Assembly (NCBI GenBank): GCA_017935065.1
Contig: JAGBIF010000037.1
Span: 1-40,307 of the forward strand
Direction: 5' to 3'
From: Clostridia bacterium
GTDB taxonomy: Bacteria; Bacillota; Clostridia; Oscillospirales; CAG-272
Length of the DNA stretch: 40,307 nucleotides
Shown: positions 1-7,131 of the stretch, one piece after another
Position numbering within the stretch: the first letter of the stretch is position 1
How the letters are laid out: every line of letters begins with the position of its first letter
Notes under the pieces: model-generated
What the model saw: the letters and a program-made list of their open reading frames with translations, nothing else
What the model was told of the DNA's origin: nothing
The model's database searches: none
Program-made: the position numbers and the translations under genes

Positions 1-834
1 AACACCCCTCTCCTCTATTCCGTGCGCGCCCTTTTCCTTTCTGAAGCAGGGCGAGTAGGAGGTGAGCGTCTGAGGAAGATCAGCCTCGGGGATTATCTGG
101 TCTATAAACTTACCTATCATAGAATGCTCGGAGGTACCGATGAGGTAAAGGTCCTCGCCCTCTATCTTATACATCATAGCATCCATCTCGGCAAAGGACA
201 TAACGCCCGTAACCACGCTTGAACGGATCATAAAGGGGGGCACGCAGTAGGTGAAGCCTCTGTCAATCATAAAATCACGCGCGTAGGATATAACCGCCGA
301 GTGAAGTCTCGCGATATCGCCCATAAGGTAGTAGAAGCCATTACCCGCAACGCGCCTTGCGCTGTCAAGGTCGATGCCCGCGAAGGTCTCCATAATATCG
401 GTATGATAAGGTATCTCGTACTCGGGAACGACAGGCTCGCCGTAACGCTTAACCTCTACATTCTCGCTATCGTCCTTACCGATAGGAACGCTGGGATCTA
501 TGATATTGGGGATGGTGAGCATTATTTTGCGAAGCTTCTCCTCAAGCTCGCCCTCCTCTGCCTCAAGCTCGGAAAGGCGCTTTGCGCCCTCGGCTACCTG
601 GCACTTTACCTCCTCTGCCTCATCAAGCTTCTTTTGCGCCATAAGCGCACCTATGGACTTTGAAAGACGGTTGCGGTTAGCGCGAAGGTCATCAGCCTCC
701 TTTTTAGCGCGGCGAAGCGCCTCGTCAAGCTCGATTGCCTCATCAACAAGAGGAAGCTTTTTATCCTGGAACTTCTTTTTTATATTCTCCCTGACAGCAT
801 CGGGATTTTCTCTTAAAAATCTGATATCAAGCAT
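1..834 (-). CDS. serS: Seryl-tRNA synthetase, N-terminal 278 residues (cut by the left edge)
   Basis: This enzyme charges tRNA-Ser with serine in the cytoplasm. The visible part begins MLDIRFLRENPDAVRENIKK, the usual SerRS start. It is followed by a long charged two-helix coiled coil (about residues 30-100, rich in K, E, R and L) that in this family grips the tRNA long arm. The class II catalytic core then starts, with YLIGTSEHSMIG and, close to the edge, the motif 2 segment CFRKEKGAHG. The C-terminal part with motif 3 lies outside the window. The start at 834 is chosen because a GGGAG sits eight bases upstream; an in-frame ATG five codons earlier overlaps that site. A TTGAAA-17-TATAAT promoter lies just upstream. 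There is no T-box leader, which many Bacillota serS genes have. Identification is firm. Confidence 0.96.
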   Translation of the reverse strand, partial: MLDIRFLRENPDAVRENIKKKFQDKKLPLVDEAIELDEALRRAKKEADDLRANRNRLSKSIGALMAQKKLDEAEEVKCQVAEGAKRLSELEAEEGELEEKLRKIMLTIPNIIDPSVPIGKDDSENVEVKRYGEPVVPEYEIPYHTDIMETFAGIDLDSARRVAGNGFYYLMGDIARLHSAVISYARDFMIDRGFTYCVPPFMIRSSVVTGVMSFAEMDAMMYKIEGEDLYLIGTSEHSMIGKFIDQIIPEADLPQTLTSYSPCFRKEKGAHGIEERGV

Positions 835-866
835 TTTGTCAACTCCCATAAAAAATTTTATACTAT

Positions 867-895
867 ATTATATAATAAACCGAGAAGGATTTCAA
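867..895 (-). promoter_or_regulatory. Promoter of serS
   Basis: On the minus strand TTGAAA (890-895) and TATAAT (867-872) are separated by 17 bases. The start codon follows about 33 bases after the -10 box, so the leader is too short for a T-box. Confidence 0.75.
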
Positions 896-947
896 GAGGT
901 AAGAAAGATTTTATCCTCTGTCATAAGAAAGAATTTTATCTTTTGTC

Positions 948-976
948 TTGATTAAAATACTCATTTGTGCTAAAAT
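948..976 (+). promoter_or_regulatory. Promoter of the cupin gene
   Basis: TTGATT (948-953) and TAAAAT (971-976) are 17 bases apart, a good vegetative sigma-A type match. Transcription from here would include the 18-base tandem repeat described at 992-1050. Confidence 0.65.
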
Positions 977-991
977 GAATAAAAAAGCTAT

Positions 992-1050
992 CGGCAGATA
1001 TTAGAATATCGACAGATATTAGAATATCGGCAGATATTAGAAGTCTGCCG
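992..1050 (+). repeat. 18-base tandem repeat ending in a hairpin, in the cupin leader
   Basis: Two full copies of CGGCAGATATTAGAATAT (the second with one change, CGACAG) are followed by a third copy cut at 16 bases (units at 992, 1010 and 1028). The third unit runs into TCTGCCG (1044-1050), so CGGCAGA (1028-1034) and TCTGCCG form a perfect 7-bp stem with a 9-base loop. The CGGCAGA of unit 1 (992-998) could pair with the same TCTGCCG, giving two competing hairpins. The ribosome binding site (GGGG at 1057-1060) starts just after. It could tune translation or bind a regulator; neither is proven. Confidence 0.8.
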
Positions 1051-1065
1051 AGGAATGGGGTAATT

Positions 1066-1389
1066 ATGTTTTTTCCGTATAAGGATACCTCTCTTACCGA
1101 GCTTTCGGGCGGTGTAAGACGCCGTATTCTCGCAAACGATGAGAAAATGATGGCGGTTGAGGTCGATTTTGACGAGGGTGCGGTCGGTGCTATGCACACT
1201 CATCCGCACGAGCAGATAAGCTATGTTATCTCAGGTGAGTTTTTGGCTACGATTGACGGTGTGGAAAGAAAAATTACCGTCGGTGACACCTACTACACGA
1301 AGGAAAACGAGCCTCACGGCGTGGTATGCCTTAAGGCGGGCAAGCTTCTTGATATATTCACCCCAAGACGCGAGGATTTTCTTAAATGA
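1066..1389 (+). CDS. Small cupin protein, KdgF-like
   Basis: This 107-residue single-domain cupin has the two conserved cupin motifs: HTHPHEQISYVISGEF (about residues 44-59), with the metal-binding histidines and glutamine, and a second histidine in ENEPHGVV (about 84-91). The ending LLDIFTPRREDFL is very like KdgF proteins, which open the ring of unsaturated uronates released from pectin or alginate. That suggests a metal-dependent sugar or small-molecule isomerase, but no uronate pathway genes are visible, so the substrate is unknown. It is a stand-alone gene between divergent serS and fba, with its own promoter and an odd repeated leader. The family is certain; the KdgF function is likely but unproven. 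Confidence 0.82.
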   Translation: MFFPYKDTSLTELSGGVRRRILANDEKMMAVEVDFDEGAVGAMHTHPHEQISYVISGEFLATIDGVERKITVGDTYYTKENEPHGVVCLKAGKLLDIFTPRREDFLK

Positions 1390-1400
1390 GCGCCTTCGCT

Positions 1401-1430
1401 AATATTTCCTGCCCCACAGTCAGGAATATT
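1401..1430 (+). terminator. Hairpin after the cupin gene, weak terminator candidate
   Basis: AATATTTCCTG (1401-1411) pairs with CAGGAATATT (1421-1430) with one bulged T and a 9-base loop. No T-run follows, so termination would be inefficient or factor dependent. Confidence 0.35.
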
Positions 1431-1441
1431 TCAAAGAGGTA

Positions 1442-1470
1442 TTGATTTTTGTGAAAATATAAGCTATAAT
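1442..1470 (+). promoter_or_regulatory. Promoter of fba
   Basis: TTGATT (1442-1447) and TATAAT (1465-1470) have a 17-base spacer. AAGGAG at 1491-1496 is the ribosome binding site for the ATG at 1505. Confidence 0.8.
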
Positions 1471-1504
1471 ATTATAGTAAATTTTATTTTAAGGAGATAA
1501 CAAA

Positions 1505-2371
1505 ATGTTAGTTTCTGCAAAGGAAATGCTGAAAAAGGCAAGAGCAGGCCACTATGCGGTAGGTCAGTTCAACATAAACAACCTTGAGTGGGCAAAGTCG
1601 ATACTTCTCACCGCACAGGAAATGAACTCGCCCGTTATTCTCGGTGTATCCGAGGGCGCGGGTAAGTATATGTGTGGCTACACCACCGTAGTAGGTATGG
1701 TAAACGGTATGATAAACGAGCTTGGAATTACCGTTCCCGTTGCTCTTCACCTTGACCACGGTAGCTACGAGGGCGCAAAGAAGTGCATCGCGGCAGGCTT
1801 CTCGTCGGTAATGTTCGACGGCTCACACTACCCTATTGAGGAAAATATCGCAAAGACAACCGAGCTTGTCGGTATCTGCAACGAGCTTGGTCTCTCTCTT
1901 GAGGCAGAGGTCGGTGCTATCGGCGGCGAGGAGGACGGTGTCGTTGGCGGCGGTGAAGTTGCTGACCCCGACGAGTGCAAGATGATCGCAGACCTTGGCG
2001 TTACTATGCTTGCGGCAGGCATCGGTAATATTCACGGTAAGTACCCCGAAAACTGGGCAGGACTTCGCTTTGATGTCCTTGAGGCTATAAGCAAGAAGGT
2101 CGGTGAGGATATGCCTCTCGTTCTTCACGGCGGTACGGGCATCCCCGCTGATATGATCAAGACCGCTATCTCTCTTGGCGTATCGAAGATCAATGTAAAC
2201 ACCGAGTGCCAGCTTTCGTTTGCGGCTGCTACCCGCGAGTACATCGAGGCAGGCAAGGATCTTCAGGGTAAGGGCTTTGACCCGAGAAAGCTTCTCGCTC
2301 CCGGCTGTGAGGCTATCAAGGCTACGGTCAGAGAAAAGATCGAGCTTTTCGGATCTGCTAACAAGGCATAA
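1505..2371 (+). CDS. fba: Class II fructose-1,6-bisphosphate aldolase
   Basis: This zinc-dependent aldolase splits fructose-1,6-bisphosphate into dihydroxyacetone phosphate and glyceraldehyde-3-phosphate in glycolysis and runs the reverse reaction in gluconeogenesis. The 288 residues show the class II signature: LHLDHG (81-86) with the catalytic Asp and a zinc His, VMFDGSHY, the acidic EAEVGAIGG(E)EDG stretch, GIGNIHGKYP, the phosphate-binding HGGTGIP and KINVNTE. The length is normal for the short class II form. It is transcribed alone, from its own promoter to a perfect 12-bp terminator, behind a strong AAGGAG site. Identification is firm. Confidence 0.97.
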   Translation: MLVSAKEMLKKARAGHYAVGQFNINNLEWAKSILLTAQEMNSPVILGVSEGAGKYMCGYTTVVGMVNGMINELGITVPVALHLDHGSYEGAKKCIAAGFSSVMFDGSHYPIEENIAKTTELVGICNELGLSLEAEVGAIGGEEDGVVGGGEVADPDECKMIADLGVTMLAAGIGNIHGKYPENWAGLRFDVLEAISKKVGEDMPLVLHGGTGIPADMIKTAISLGVSKINVNTECQLSFAAATREYIEAGKDLQGKGFDPRKLLAPGCEAIKATVREKIELFGSANKA

Positions 2372-2378
2372 TATTTTT

Positions 2379-2425
2379 CAGCTCTCATACAGTATACCTA
2401 CTGCCGTATGAGAGCTGTTTTTATT
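2379..2425 (+). terminator. Rho-independent terminator of fba
   Basis: CAGCTCTCATAC (2379-2390) and GTATGAGAGCTG (2406-2417) form a perfect 12-bp stem with a 15-base loop, followed by TTTTTATTT. Confidence 0.93.
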
Positions 2426-2595
2426 TAAAATATATGCAACGATTTCATTAAACCAACAAAAAGAGATAACATTTCGGCTAGGAAATACCGTCAATATATA
2501 CCTCAAAAAGCAATGAAAACGGAATTTTTAATTTTTACTGAATATTTTGCTTTCCCGGCGTCAAGCATTAGAGTAAAAAAGGAAAGAGGCAAAAT

Positions 2596-3174
2596 ATGGA
2601 AGGAATTAAAAAAACAATTATACCTATTCTGGCGGTAATGCTGTCCGCATTACTGCTTGCTATAATGCCGACCGAGGCAGAGGCTATGATATACGAGGAT
2701 ACCGTAAGATTACATATCCGCGCGGCATCCGACAGCGCGGAGGATCAGGCGGTTAAGCTGTCTGTCCGCGATATGCTTCTTGAAAAGTACGGCAGTATAA
2801 TGAATAATGTAAGCGATATGCCCCACGCTGAGGAATGTATACGAAAAAATCTTGGCTATATCGAGAGGGATATTGAGCTTCTGCTTTGCGAGCTTGGCTA
2901 TTCCTACGGCGCTAGCTGTGATATTTGCACCGAGTGGTTTGACGCACGCACCTATGAGAGCTTTACTCTGCCTGAGGGCTACTATAAGGCGCTTATCATA
3001 AGGCTTGGCGAGGGTGAGGGGCGTAATTGGTGGTGCGTGATGTACCCACCGCTTTGCCTTGATATCGCAACGGGACAGGGCGCACTAAGCGACAGCGAGA
3101 GAGCTTTGATTTCCCACAGCGGGTACAGGGTAAAATTCAAAATTCTCGAGGGTGTATCGAGGCTTTTTAAATGA
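2596..3174 (+). CDS. spoIIR: Stage II sporulation protein R
   Basis: SpoIIR is made in the forespore under sigma-F and secreted toward the mother cell, where it triggers SpoIIGA to cleave pro-sigma-E. The protein has a hydrophobic N-terminal signal or anchor (about residues 6-30). After it come the family motifs VRLHIRAASDSAEDQAVKL and VRDMLLE, and the C-terminal GEGRNWWCVMYPPLCL block. The length of 192 is normal for the family. The ribosome binding site GGAAAGAGG precedes the ATG. I could not find a convincing sigma-F promoter in 2426-2595. The gene implies an endospore former. It stands alone between fba and smpB. Confidence 0.93.
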   Translation: MEGIKKTIIPILAVMLSALLLAIMPTEAEAMIYEDTVRLHIRAASDSAEDQAVKLSVRDMLLEKYGSIMNNVSDMPHAEECIRKNLGYIERDIELLLCELGYSYGASCDICTEWFDARTYESFTLPEGYYKALIIRLGEGEGRNWWCVMYPPLCLDIATGQGALSDSERALISHSGYRVKFKILEGVSRLFK

Positions 3175-3199
3175 TGCATCGCGACTTTTTAAATGAGCC

Positions 3200-3228
3200 T
3201 TGATTTTCACAAGAAAATATGTTATACT
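3200..3228 (+). promoter_or_regulatory. Promoter of smpB
   Basis: TTGATT (3200-3205) and TATACT (3223-3228) have a 17-base spacer, 30 bases before the smpB start codon. Confidence 0.7.
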
Positions 3229-3258
3229 TTGTGAAGAATATCATCATCGGGGGCTATT

Positions 3259-3735
3259 ATGGCACAGAGTGAAAGCACAAAGATAATTGCCGAAAACCGA
3301 AAGGCAAGACACGATTATTTTGTAATAGAGACATATGAGGCGGGGGTTGAGCTTCTCGGCACCGAGGTAAAGTCGCTTCGCGCGGGCGGTGTCAATATGA
3401 AGGACTCCTACTGCGAGATAGATGCAGGGCAGATGTACGCCCTCGGTATGCATATCTCACCCTACGAGCAGGGCAACCGAATAAACCACGAGCCTCTACG
3501 TCCAAAGCGCCTTCTTATGCACAAGCGCGAGATAATGAAGCTTACAGGTCTTATATCAAGAGAGGGCTACACCCTCGTTCCGCTGTCGCTTTATTTCAAG
3601 GGCTCAAGGGTGAAGATGGCTATCGGTCTTTGCAAGGGTAAGAAGCTCTACGACAAGCGAGACGATATGGCAAGGCGCGACGCGGCAAGGGTTATCGAGC
3701 GCGAGATGAAGAGCCGCTCACACAAGGATGATTAA
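3259..3735 (+). CDS. smpB: SsrA-binding protein SmpB
   Basis: SmpB binds tmRNA and delivers it to stalled ribosomes for trans-translation. The 158 residues show the beta-barrel hallmarks NRKARHDYFVIETYEAGVEL, GTEVKSLRAG and SPYEQGN. The basic C-terminal tail KGKKLYDKRDDMARRDAARV becomes a helix that occupies the mRNA channel. The length is normal. It has its own promoter and ends at a bidirectional terminator. The tmRNA gene is not in the window. A direct repeat ACTTTTTAAATGA (seen at the end of spoIIR and again at about 3184) lies just upstream and appears to be minor. Confidence 0.97.
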   Translation: MAQSESTKIIAENRKARHDYFVIETYEAGVELLGTEVKSLRAGGVNMKDSYCEIDAGQMYALGMHISPYEQGNRINHEPLRPKRLLMHKREIMKLTGLISREGYTLVPLSLYFKGSRVKMAIGLCKGKKLYDKRDDMARRDAARVIEREMKSRSHKDD

Positions 3736-3804
3736 ACAAAGCCTCATATCCTTGGCTGATATTTTTTAAGAAATATAAATTCTAAAATAATCAAACACGG
3801 AATA

Positions 3805-3850
3805 AAAAACCGCAATGATGCACACAGTTCTTTGCATTATTGCGGTTTTT
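3805..3850. terminator. Bidirectional terminator between smpB and the pseudouridine synthase
   Basis: AAAAACCGCAATGATGCA (3805-3822) pairs with TGCATTATTGCGGTTTTT (3833-3850) with one G-T pair. The A-run and T-run at the ends serve both converging genes. Confidence 0.9.
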
Positions 3851-3851
3851 A

Positions 3852-4466
3852 TTAATTTACAAGAGCCAAATCAGCTTCTTCCTTAGTAAGAGTGCGATAT
3901 TCACCGTATGGAAGATTTCCGTCAAGTGCTAGGGCGCCTATGCTTACTCTTTCAAGTGCGGTTACGGTAAGACCCACAGCCTTTAGCATACGCCTTACCT
4001 GATGCCATCTGCCCTCACAGACGGTAATCTCGCCTATTGATATTATCCTATCGCAAAGCCTTGTAGCGAGTATTTTTTCTCTTGGTATATTCGGCAAAAG
4101 CTCAGGGCACTCACCTGCCCTCATAACCGCAAGCCGTACTGCCGACGAGGCACATGACGCAAAGCGCCTGCCTCCCTCACCCGCCACAACACCCGAGCAA
4201 AGATGCTCAATTACAGCGTCGGTAAGCTCCCCCATTGCCGTGAAGCGATAGGTCTTTTTTATGTTTGATTTTGGGTTAAGTATTTTGGCGTTATAGGCAC
4301 CGTCATCGGTAAAAAGCAGAAGCCCCGAGGTGTCCTTATCAAGCCTGCCGACGTGGAAAAGCCCCGCTTTATCCGCATCCGACAAAAGGTCTGCAACGCA
4401 GGGACGTACATCATCCCTCATAGCGGTGATATATCCGACAGGCTTATTCATCATCAGATATCTCAT
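3852..4466 (-). CDS. RsuA/RluE-type rRNA pseudouridine synthase without an S4 domain
   Basis: This enzyme converts a uridine in ribosomal RNA to pseudouridine. It begins MRYLMMNKPVGYITA, which in RsuA proteins is the start of the catalytic domain. The catalytic aspartate lies in GRLDKDTSGLLL, and GRWHQVRRML is the conserved C-terminal motif. The S4 RNA-binding domain that usually precedes this part is missing, as in RluE. The start at 4466 is chosen because GAGGGG lies three bases upstream and the ATG overlaps the stop of the metal ATPase as ATGA. A longer reading to 4550 does not supply an S4 domain. It is the last gene of the metal operon, probably by chance of co-transcription. The exact target base is unknown. 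Confidence 0.88.
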   Translation of the reverse strand: MRYLMMNKPVGYITAMRDDVRPCVADLLSDADKAGLFHVGRLDKDTSGLLLFTDDGAYNAKILNPKSNIKKTYRFTAMGELTDAVIEHLCSGVVAGEGGRRFASCASSAVRLAVMRAGECPELLPNIPREKILATRLCDRIISIGEITVCEGRWHQVRRMLKAVGLTVTALERVSIGALALDGNLPYGEYRTLTKEEADLALVN

Positions 4467-6319
4467 TGTCCCCTCTTCCCTACCAGAAGCCGCATTGAAT
4501 TCAGCACGCAAAGCACGCATACACCGACATCGGCAAATACCGAAAGCCACATATTGACAATGCCGAAGGCGGCGAGGGCGAGAACGAGAAGCTTTATAAA
4601 TATCGCAAAGACGATATTTCCCTTGGCAATTCCAAGAGTTTTTTTCGCGAGCCTTATTGCCTCTGGTATTCTTTCAAGGTTATCGCTCATTATTATAAGG
4701 TCGGCGCTCTCCTTCGCGCTGTCGGTGCCGCGTATTCCAAGCGTCACACCAACGTCCGCGCGGGCAAGCGAGGGGGTATCGTTTATACCGTCACCGACGT
4801 ACATTACACCGTTTGCGGTGCCGTTTGCGATAGCGTCAATATAGGAATATTTGTCCTCGGGCAAAAGTCCCGAATGAACCTCGTCAATTCCCAGCGCCTC
4901 GGCTACTCTCGCACAGGCCTCGGATTTATCGCCCGTGAGCATTACCGTCCTTCTGACACCGAGGCGCCGAAGCATATCAAGCGCCGAGCGCGCTTCGGCT
5001 CTTACGGTATCGTCGAGGGTGATATAGCCGAGTATTTTATTATCTCTGCCGACAAAGACTACGGTTTTATCGGTAGAAGCGTTTACGGTATCACCCGTGC
5101 TTTCTGTGACAAAGCCAAGACTTCCCGCATATAGCCTGTGTCCCTCGTAAAGGCACTCAACGCCAGCCCCTGGAATAACTCTTGCTTCGGTCGGCAGAGT
5201 GGCAGGCTTACATTTTGCAAGAATAGCCTCCGCGATGGGGTGGGTTGAGGAATATTCGCAGATTGCGGCAAGTGTCAATATCTCATCCTTATCGGCATCC
5301 CCGAGTGCGACAATATCGCTTACAGAGAATTTACCCATCGTAAGCGTACCCGTCTTATCAAAGATAGCGGTTTTTATACGGCTTACGGGCGAAAAGCAAG
5401 ACGAGCCCTTGAAGAGTATACCTCTTGAGGCACAAAGCCCTATACCCGCAAAAAACGAAAGAGGCACCGATATAACAAGCGCGCAGGGACAGGATATAAC
5501 CAGAAAGCTGAGCGCGCGGAATACCGAGGACTTCCACGGAAGAAGCCCGACGAGAGGCGGTATCAAAGCATAGAGCAACGCAAGCGCCACAACGCTCGGG
5601 GTATAAACCCTTGAAAATTTAGTGATAAAGCTCTCTTCCCTTGACTTTCGCTCGGTTGCTTCCTCTACAAGCTGAAGCACACGCATAGCCGAGGACTGCT
5701 CGGCAGGGCGCTCGCACCTGATTACGAGATATCCGTCAAGCACAACGAAGCCTGAGCATACCGAGTCTCCCGCAGAGAGCGAAAGCGGCTTTGTTTCTCC
5801 CGTCATTCCTGAGGTATCGACAAGAGAGGCTCCATCTGTAACCACTCCGTCAACAGGGACGCGCTCACCGCTTCTTACGATTACGCTGTCACCGACCGTA
5901 ACCTCGTCGGCATCGATCAGCGCTTCCTCACCGTCTCTTATTACGGTAGCCTCGTCGGGCGCGATATCCATAAGTGCCTTTATTTTATTGCGCGAGCTTC
6001 GTACCGCACGTCCCTCGAAAAGCTCGCCGAGAAGAAAGAACAGCACTACCGCGCACCCCTCGGCGTACTCACCTATAATCATAGCTCCAAGCGAGGCTAT
6101 GCTCATAAGGAATTTTTCGTCAAAGAAATCCCCGCGCAAAATGCCTCGTACAGCGCTGTAAAGCACCCCTCTAGCGACGAATATATAGGTGAGTGCGAAA
6201 AGGATGATGGGCGCGATACCGCCAAGAGTAATATCAAGGATAAGCGAGACGGCAAATAGCAGAGCGCCAAATGCGAGCGTGCCTATCTCTCCGAGTATAA
6301 ATGAAAACAGTCGCCTCAT
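4463..6319 (-). CDS. P1B-type heavy-metal ATPase (zinc/cadmium type)
   Basis: This membrane pump uses ATP to export a divalent metal. The 618 residues contain the actuator loop MTGET (172-176), the metal-site CPC in a membrane helix (277-279), the phosphorylated DKTGT (Asp321), the STHPIAEA histidine-proline motif and the hinge GDGINDTPS. The CPC together with a lysine in the penultimate helix (IFIKLL) and an aspartate in the last helix (VFADVGV) matches the P1B-2 subgroup for Zn, Cd and Pb, not copper. The N-terminal HMA domain common in this family is absent and is supplied by the separate gene just upstream. The start lies three bases after that gene, with no strong ribosome site, so coupling is likely. 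Specific metal preference is inferred. Confidence 0.92.
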   Translation of the reverse strand: MRRLFSFILGEIGTLAFGALLFAVSLILDITLGGIAPIILFALTYIFVARGVLYSAVRGILRGDFFDEKFLMSIASLGAMIIGEYAEGCAVVLFFLLGELFEGRAVRSSRNKIKALMDIAPDEATVIRDGEEALIDADEVTVGDSVIVRSGERVPVDGVVTDGASLVDTSGMTGETKPLSLSAGDSVCSGFVVLDGYLVIRCERPAEQSSAMRVLQLVEEATERKSREESFITKFSRVYTPSVVALALLYALIPPLVGLLPWKSSVFRALSFLVISCPCALVISVPLSFFAGIGLCASRGILFKGSSCFSPVSRIKTAIFDKTGTLTMGKFSVSDIVALGDADKDEILTLAAICEYSSTHPIAEAILAKCKPATLPTEARVIPGAGVECLYEGHRLYAGSLGFVTESTGDTVNASTDKTVVFVGRDNKILGYITLDDTVRAEARSALDMLRRLGVRRTVMLTGDKSEACARVAEALGIDEVHSGLLPEDKYSYIDAIANGTANGVMYVGDGINDTPSLARADVGVTLGIRGTDSAKESADLIIMSDNLERIPEAIRLAKKTLGIAKGNIVFAIFIKLLVLALAAFGIVNMWLSVFADVGVCVLCVLNSMRLLVGKRGQ

Positions 6320-6322
6320 TGC

Positions 6323-6538
6323 TTATTTTTCTATTTTAACGTTCTTATCAAAGCGCTTGGCACAGCCGTTCACCAAATCAAGAAGGCACCCCTCGGCAAG
6401 GTCTGCCTCAATAGTTATCTTCTCGGTAAGGAAATTTATCTTGCAGGAAGAAATCCCATCCTCTTTTTCATTGAGTGTGGCAAGCTTCTGCGCGCAGTTC
6501 GGGCAGTCAAGTCCTGTTATAGTATACTTGAATTTCAT
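6323..6538 (-). CDS. Free-standing heavy-metal-associated (HMA) domain protein
   Basis: The 71-residue protein has the ferredoxin-like HMA fold signature with GLDCPNCAQKL (Cys12 and Cys15 binding metal). It is about the size of a single domain such as CopZ. It most likely delivers metal to the ATPase encoded three bases downstream, or acts as its detached regulatory domain. The ATG at 6538 is preferred over an in-frame GTG three codons earlier, because GAGG sits eight bases before the ATG and directly touches the GTG. The acidic side chains after the CxxC and the C-terminal CAKRF cysteine are worth noting. The role is inferred from context; the fold is clear. Confidence 0.87.
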   Translation of the reverse strand: MKFKYTITGLDCPNCAQKLATLNEKEDGISSCKINFLTEKITIEADLAEGCLLDLVNGCAKRFDKNVKIEK

Positions 6539-6632
6539 ATTATTCACCTCAAGTTTTTATTTTATAGTTATATTTTTTTCGGGTTAAATTCAGGTTCATC
6601 ATTAAAATTTACCATTTTTAGACAATATTTTT

Positions 6633-6953
6633 CTATTCCTCTATATGCTCAAGTCCTTTTTTCACGATATCTCTGACGTGATCATCCTTCAAGGAATAGA
6701 TTACGTGTCTGCCCTCCCTTTTATGAGAGATGAGGCGCGCCTGACGAAGGGCACGCAGATGATGGCTCACAAGCGGCTCTGACATACCGAGCGTCTCGGC
6801 GATATCACGCACGCAAAGTGGCACAGGGTCAATGGCGAAGAGTATTTTAAGCCTGGTTGAGTCCGCGAATATCTTGAAGAAGTCGGATAGCTCATAGAGA
6901 GTGATTTCGTCGGGAATATTCGCATCAGGTGTCACGTTTTCCTTCAATTGCAT
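6633..6953 (-). CDS. ArsR/SmtB family metal-sensing repressor
   Basis: This winged-helix dimer releases its operator when it binds metal. The 106 residues show the helix-turn-helix LCVRDIAETLGMSEPLVSHH followed by the wing LISHKREGRHVIYSL. The last helix carries D-x-H, ten residues, then H-x-x-E (DDHV...EHIEE). In SmtB and CzrA this is the alpha-5 site for zinc or cobalt, with Glu here in place of the final His. A Cys in the recognition helix region (LCV) recalls CadC, but the N-terminal cysteines of the cadmium site are absent. It heads the efflux operon and probably represses its own promoter through the palindrome at 6973-6992. Confidence 0.92.
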   Translation of the reverse strand: MQLKENVTPDANIPDEITLYELSDFFKIFADSTRLKILFAIDPVPLCVRDIAETLGMSEPLVSHHLRALRQARLISHKREGRHVIYSLKDDHVRDIVKKGLEHIEE

Positions 6954-6972
6954 ACGCCCCCTTTGTTTTTTT

Positions 6973-6992
6973 GATTAAATGCTTGTTTAATC
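6973..6992. promoter_or_regulatory. Probable ArsR operator
   Basis: GATTAAA (6973-6979) and TTTAATC (6986-6992) form a perfect 7-6-7 inverted repeat just downstream of the -10 box. The repressor would block the start of transcription there. TAAATGCT (6976-6983) also has an inverted copy, AGCATTTA (7007-7014), further upstream. Confidence 0.7.
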
Positions 6993-7001
6993 GTTTAATT
7001 C

Positions 7002-7030
7002 ATTATAGCATTTAATAAAAAGATTGTCAA
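7002..7030 (-). promoter_or_regulatory. Consensus promoter of the metal efflux operon
   Basis: On the minus strand TTGACA (7025-7030) and TATAAT (7002-7007) are both perfect, with a 17-base spacer. Such strength fits a promoter kept off by a repressor. Confidence 0.9.
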
Positions 7031-7053
7031 TAGCAAATTCAAGCATTTCCCTG

Positions 7054-7090
7054 AAAAAACCGAGACGGTGTGTAAATATTCCGTCTCGGT
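7054..7090 (-). terminator. Terminator of the protease operon
   Basis: Read on the minus strand, ACCGAGACGG (complement of 7081-7090) and CCGTCTCGGT (complement of 7059-7068) form a perfect 10-bp stem followed by a T-run (7054-7059). Confidence 0.88.
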
Positions 7091-7131
7091 GATATTATTT
7101 TGTTTTTATAGACCTTTATCTTCACTCGTCC

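Noticed and set aside
4467-4550. Longer N-terminus of the pseudouridine synthase
   Set aside because: It lies inside the ATPase gene, is basic and cysteine-rich without an S4 domain, and the ATG at 4466 has its own ribosome site.
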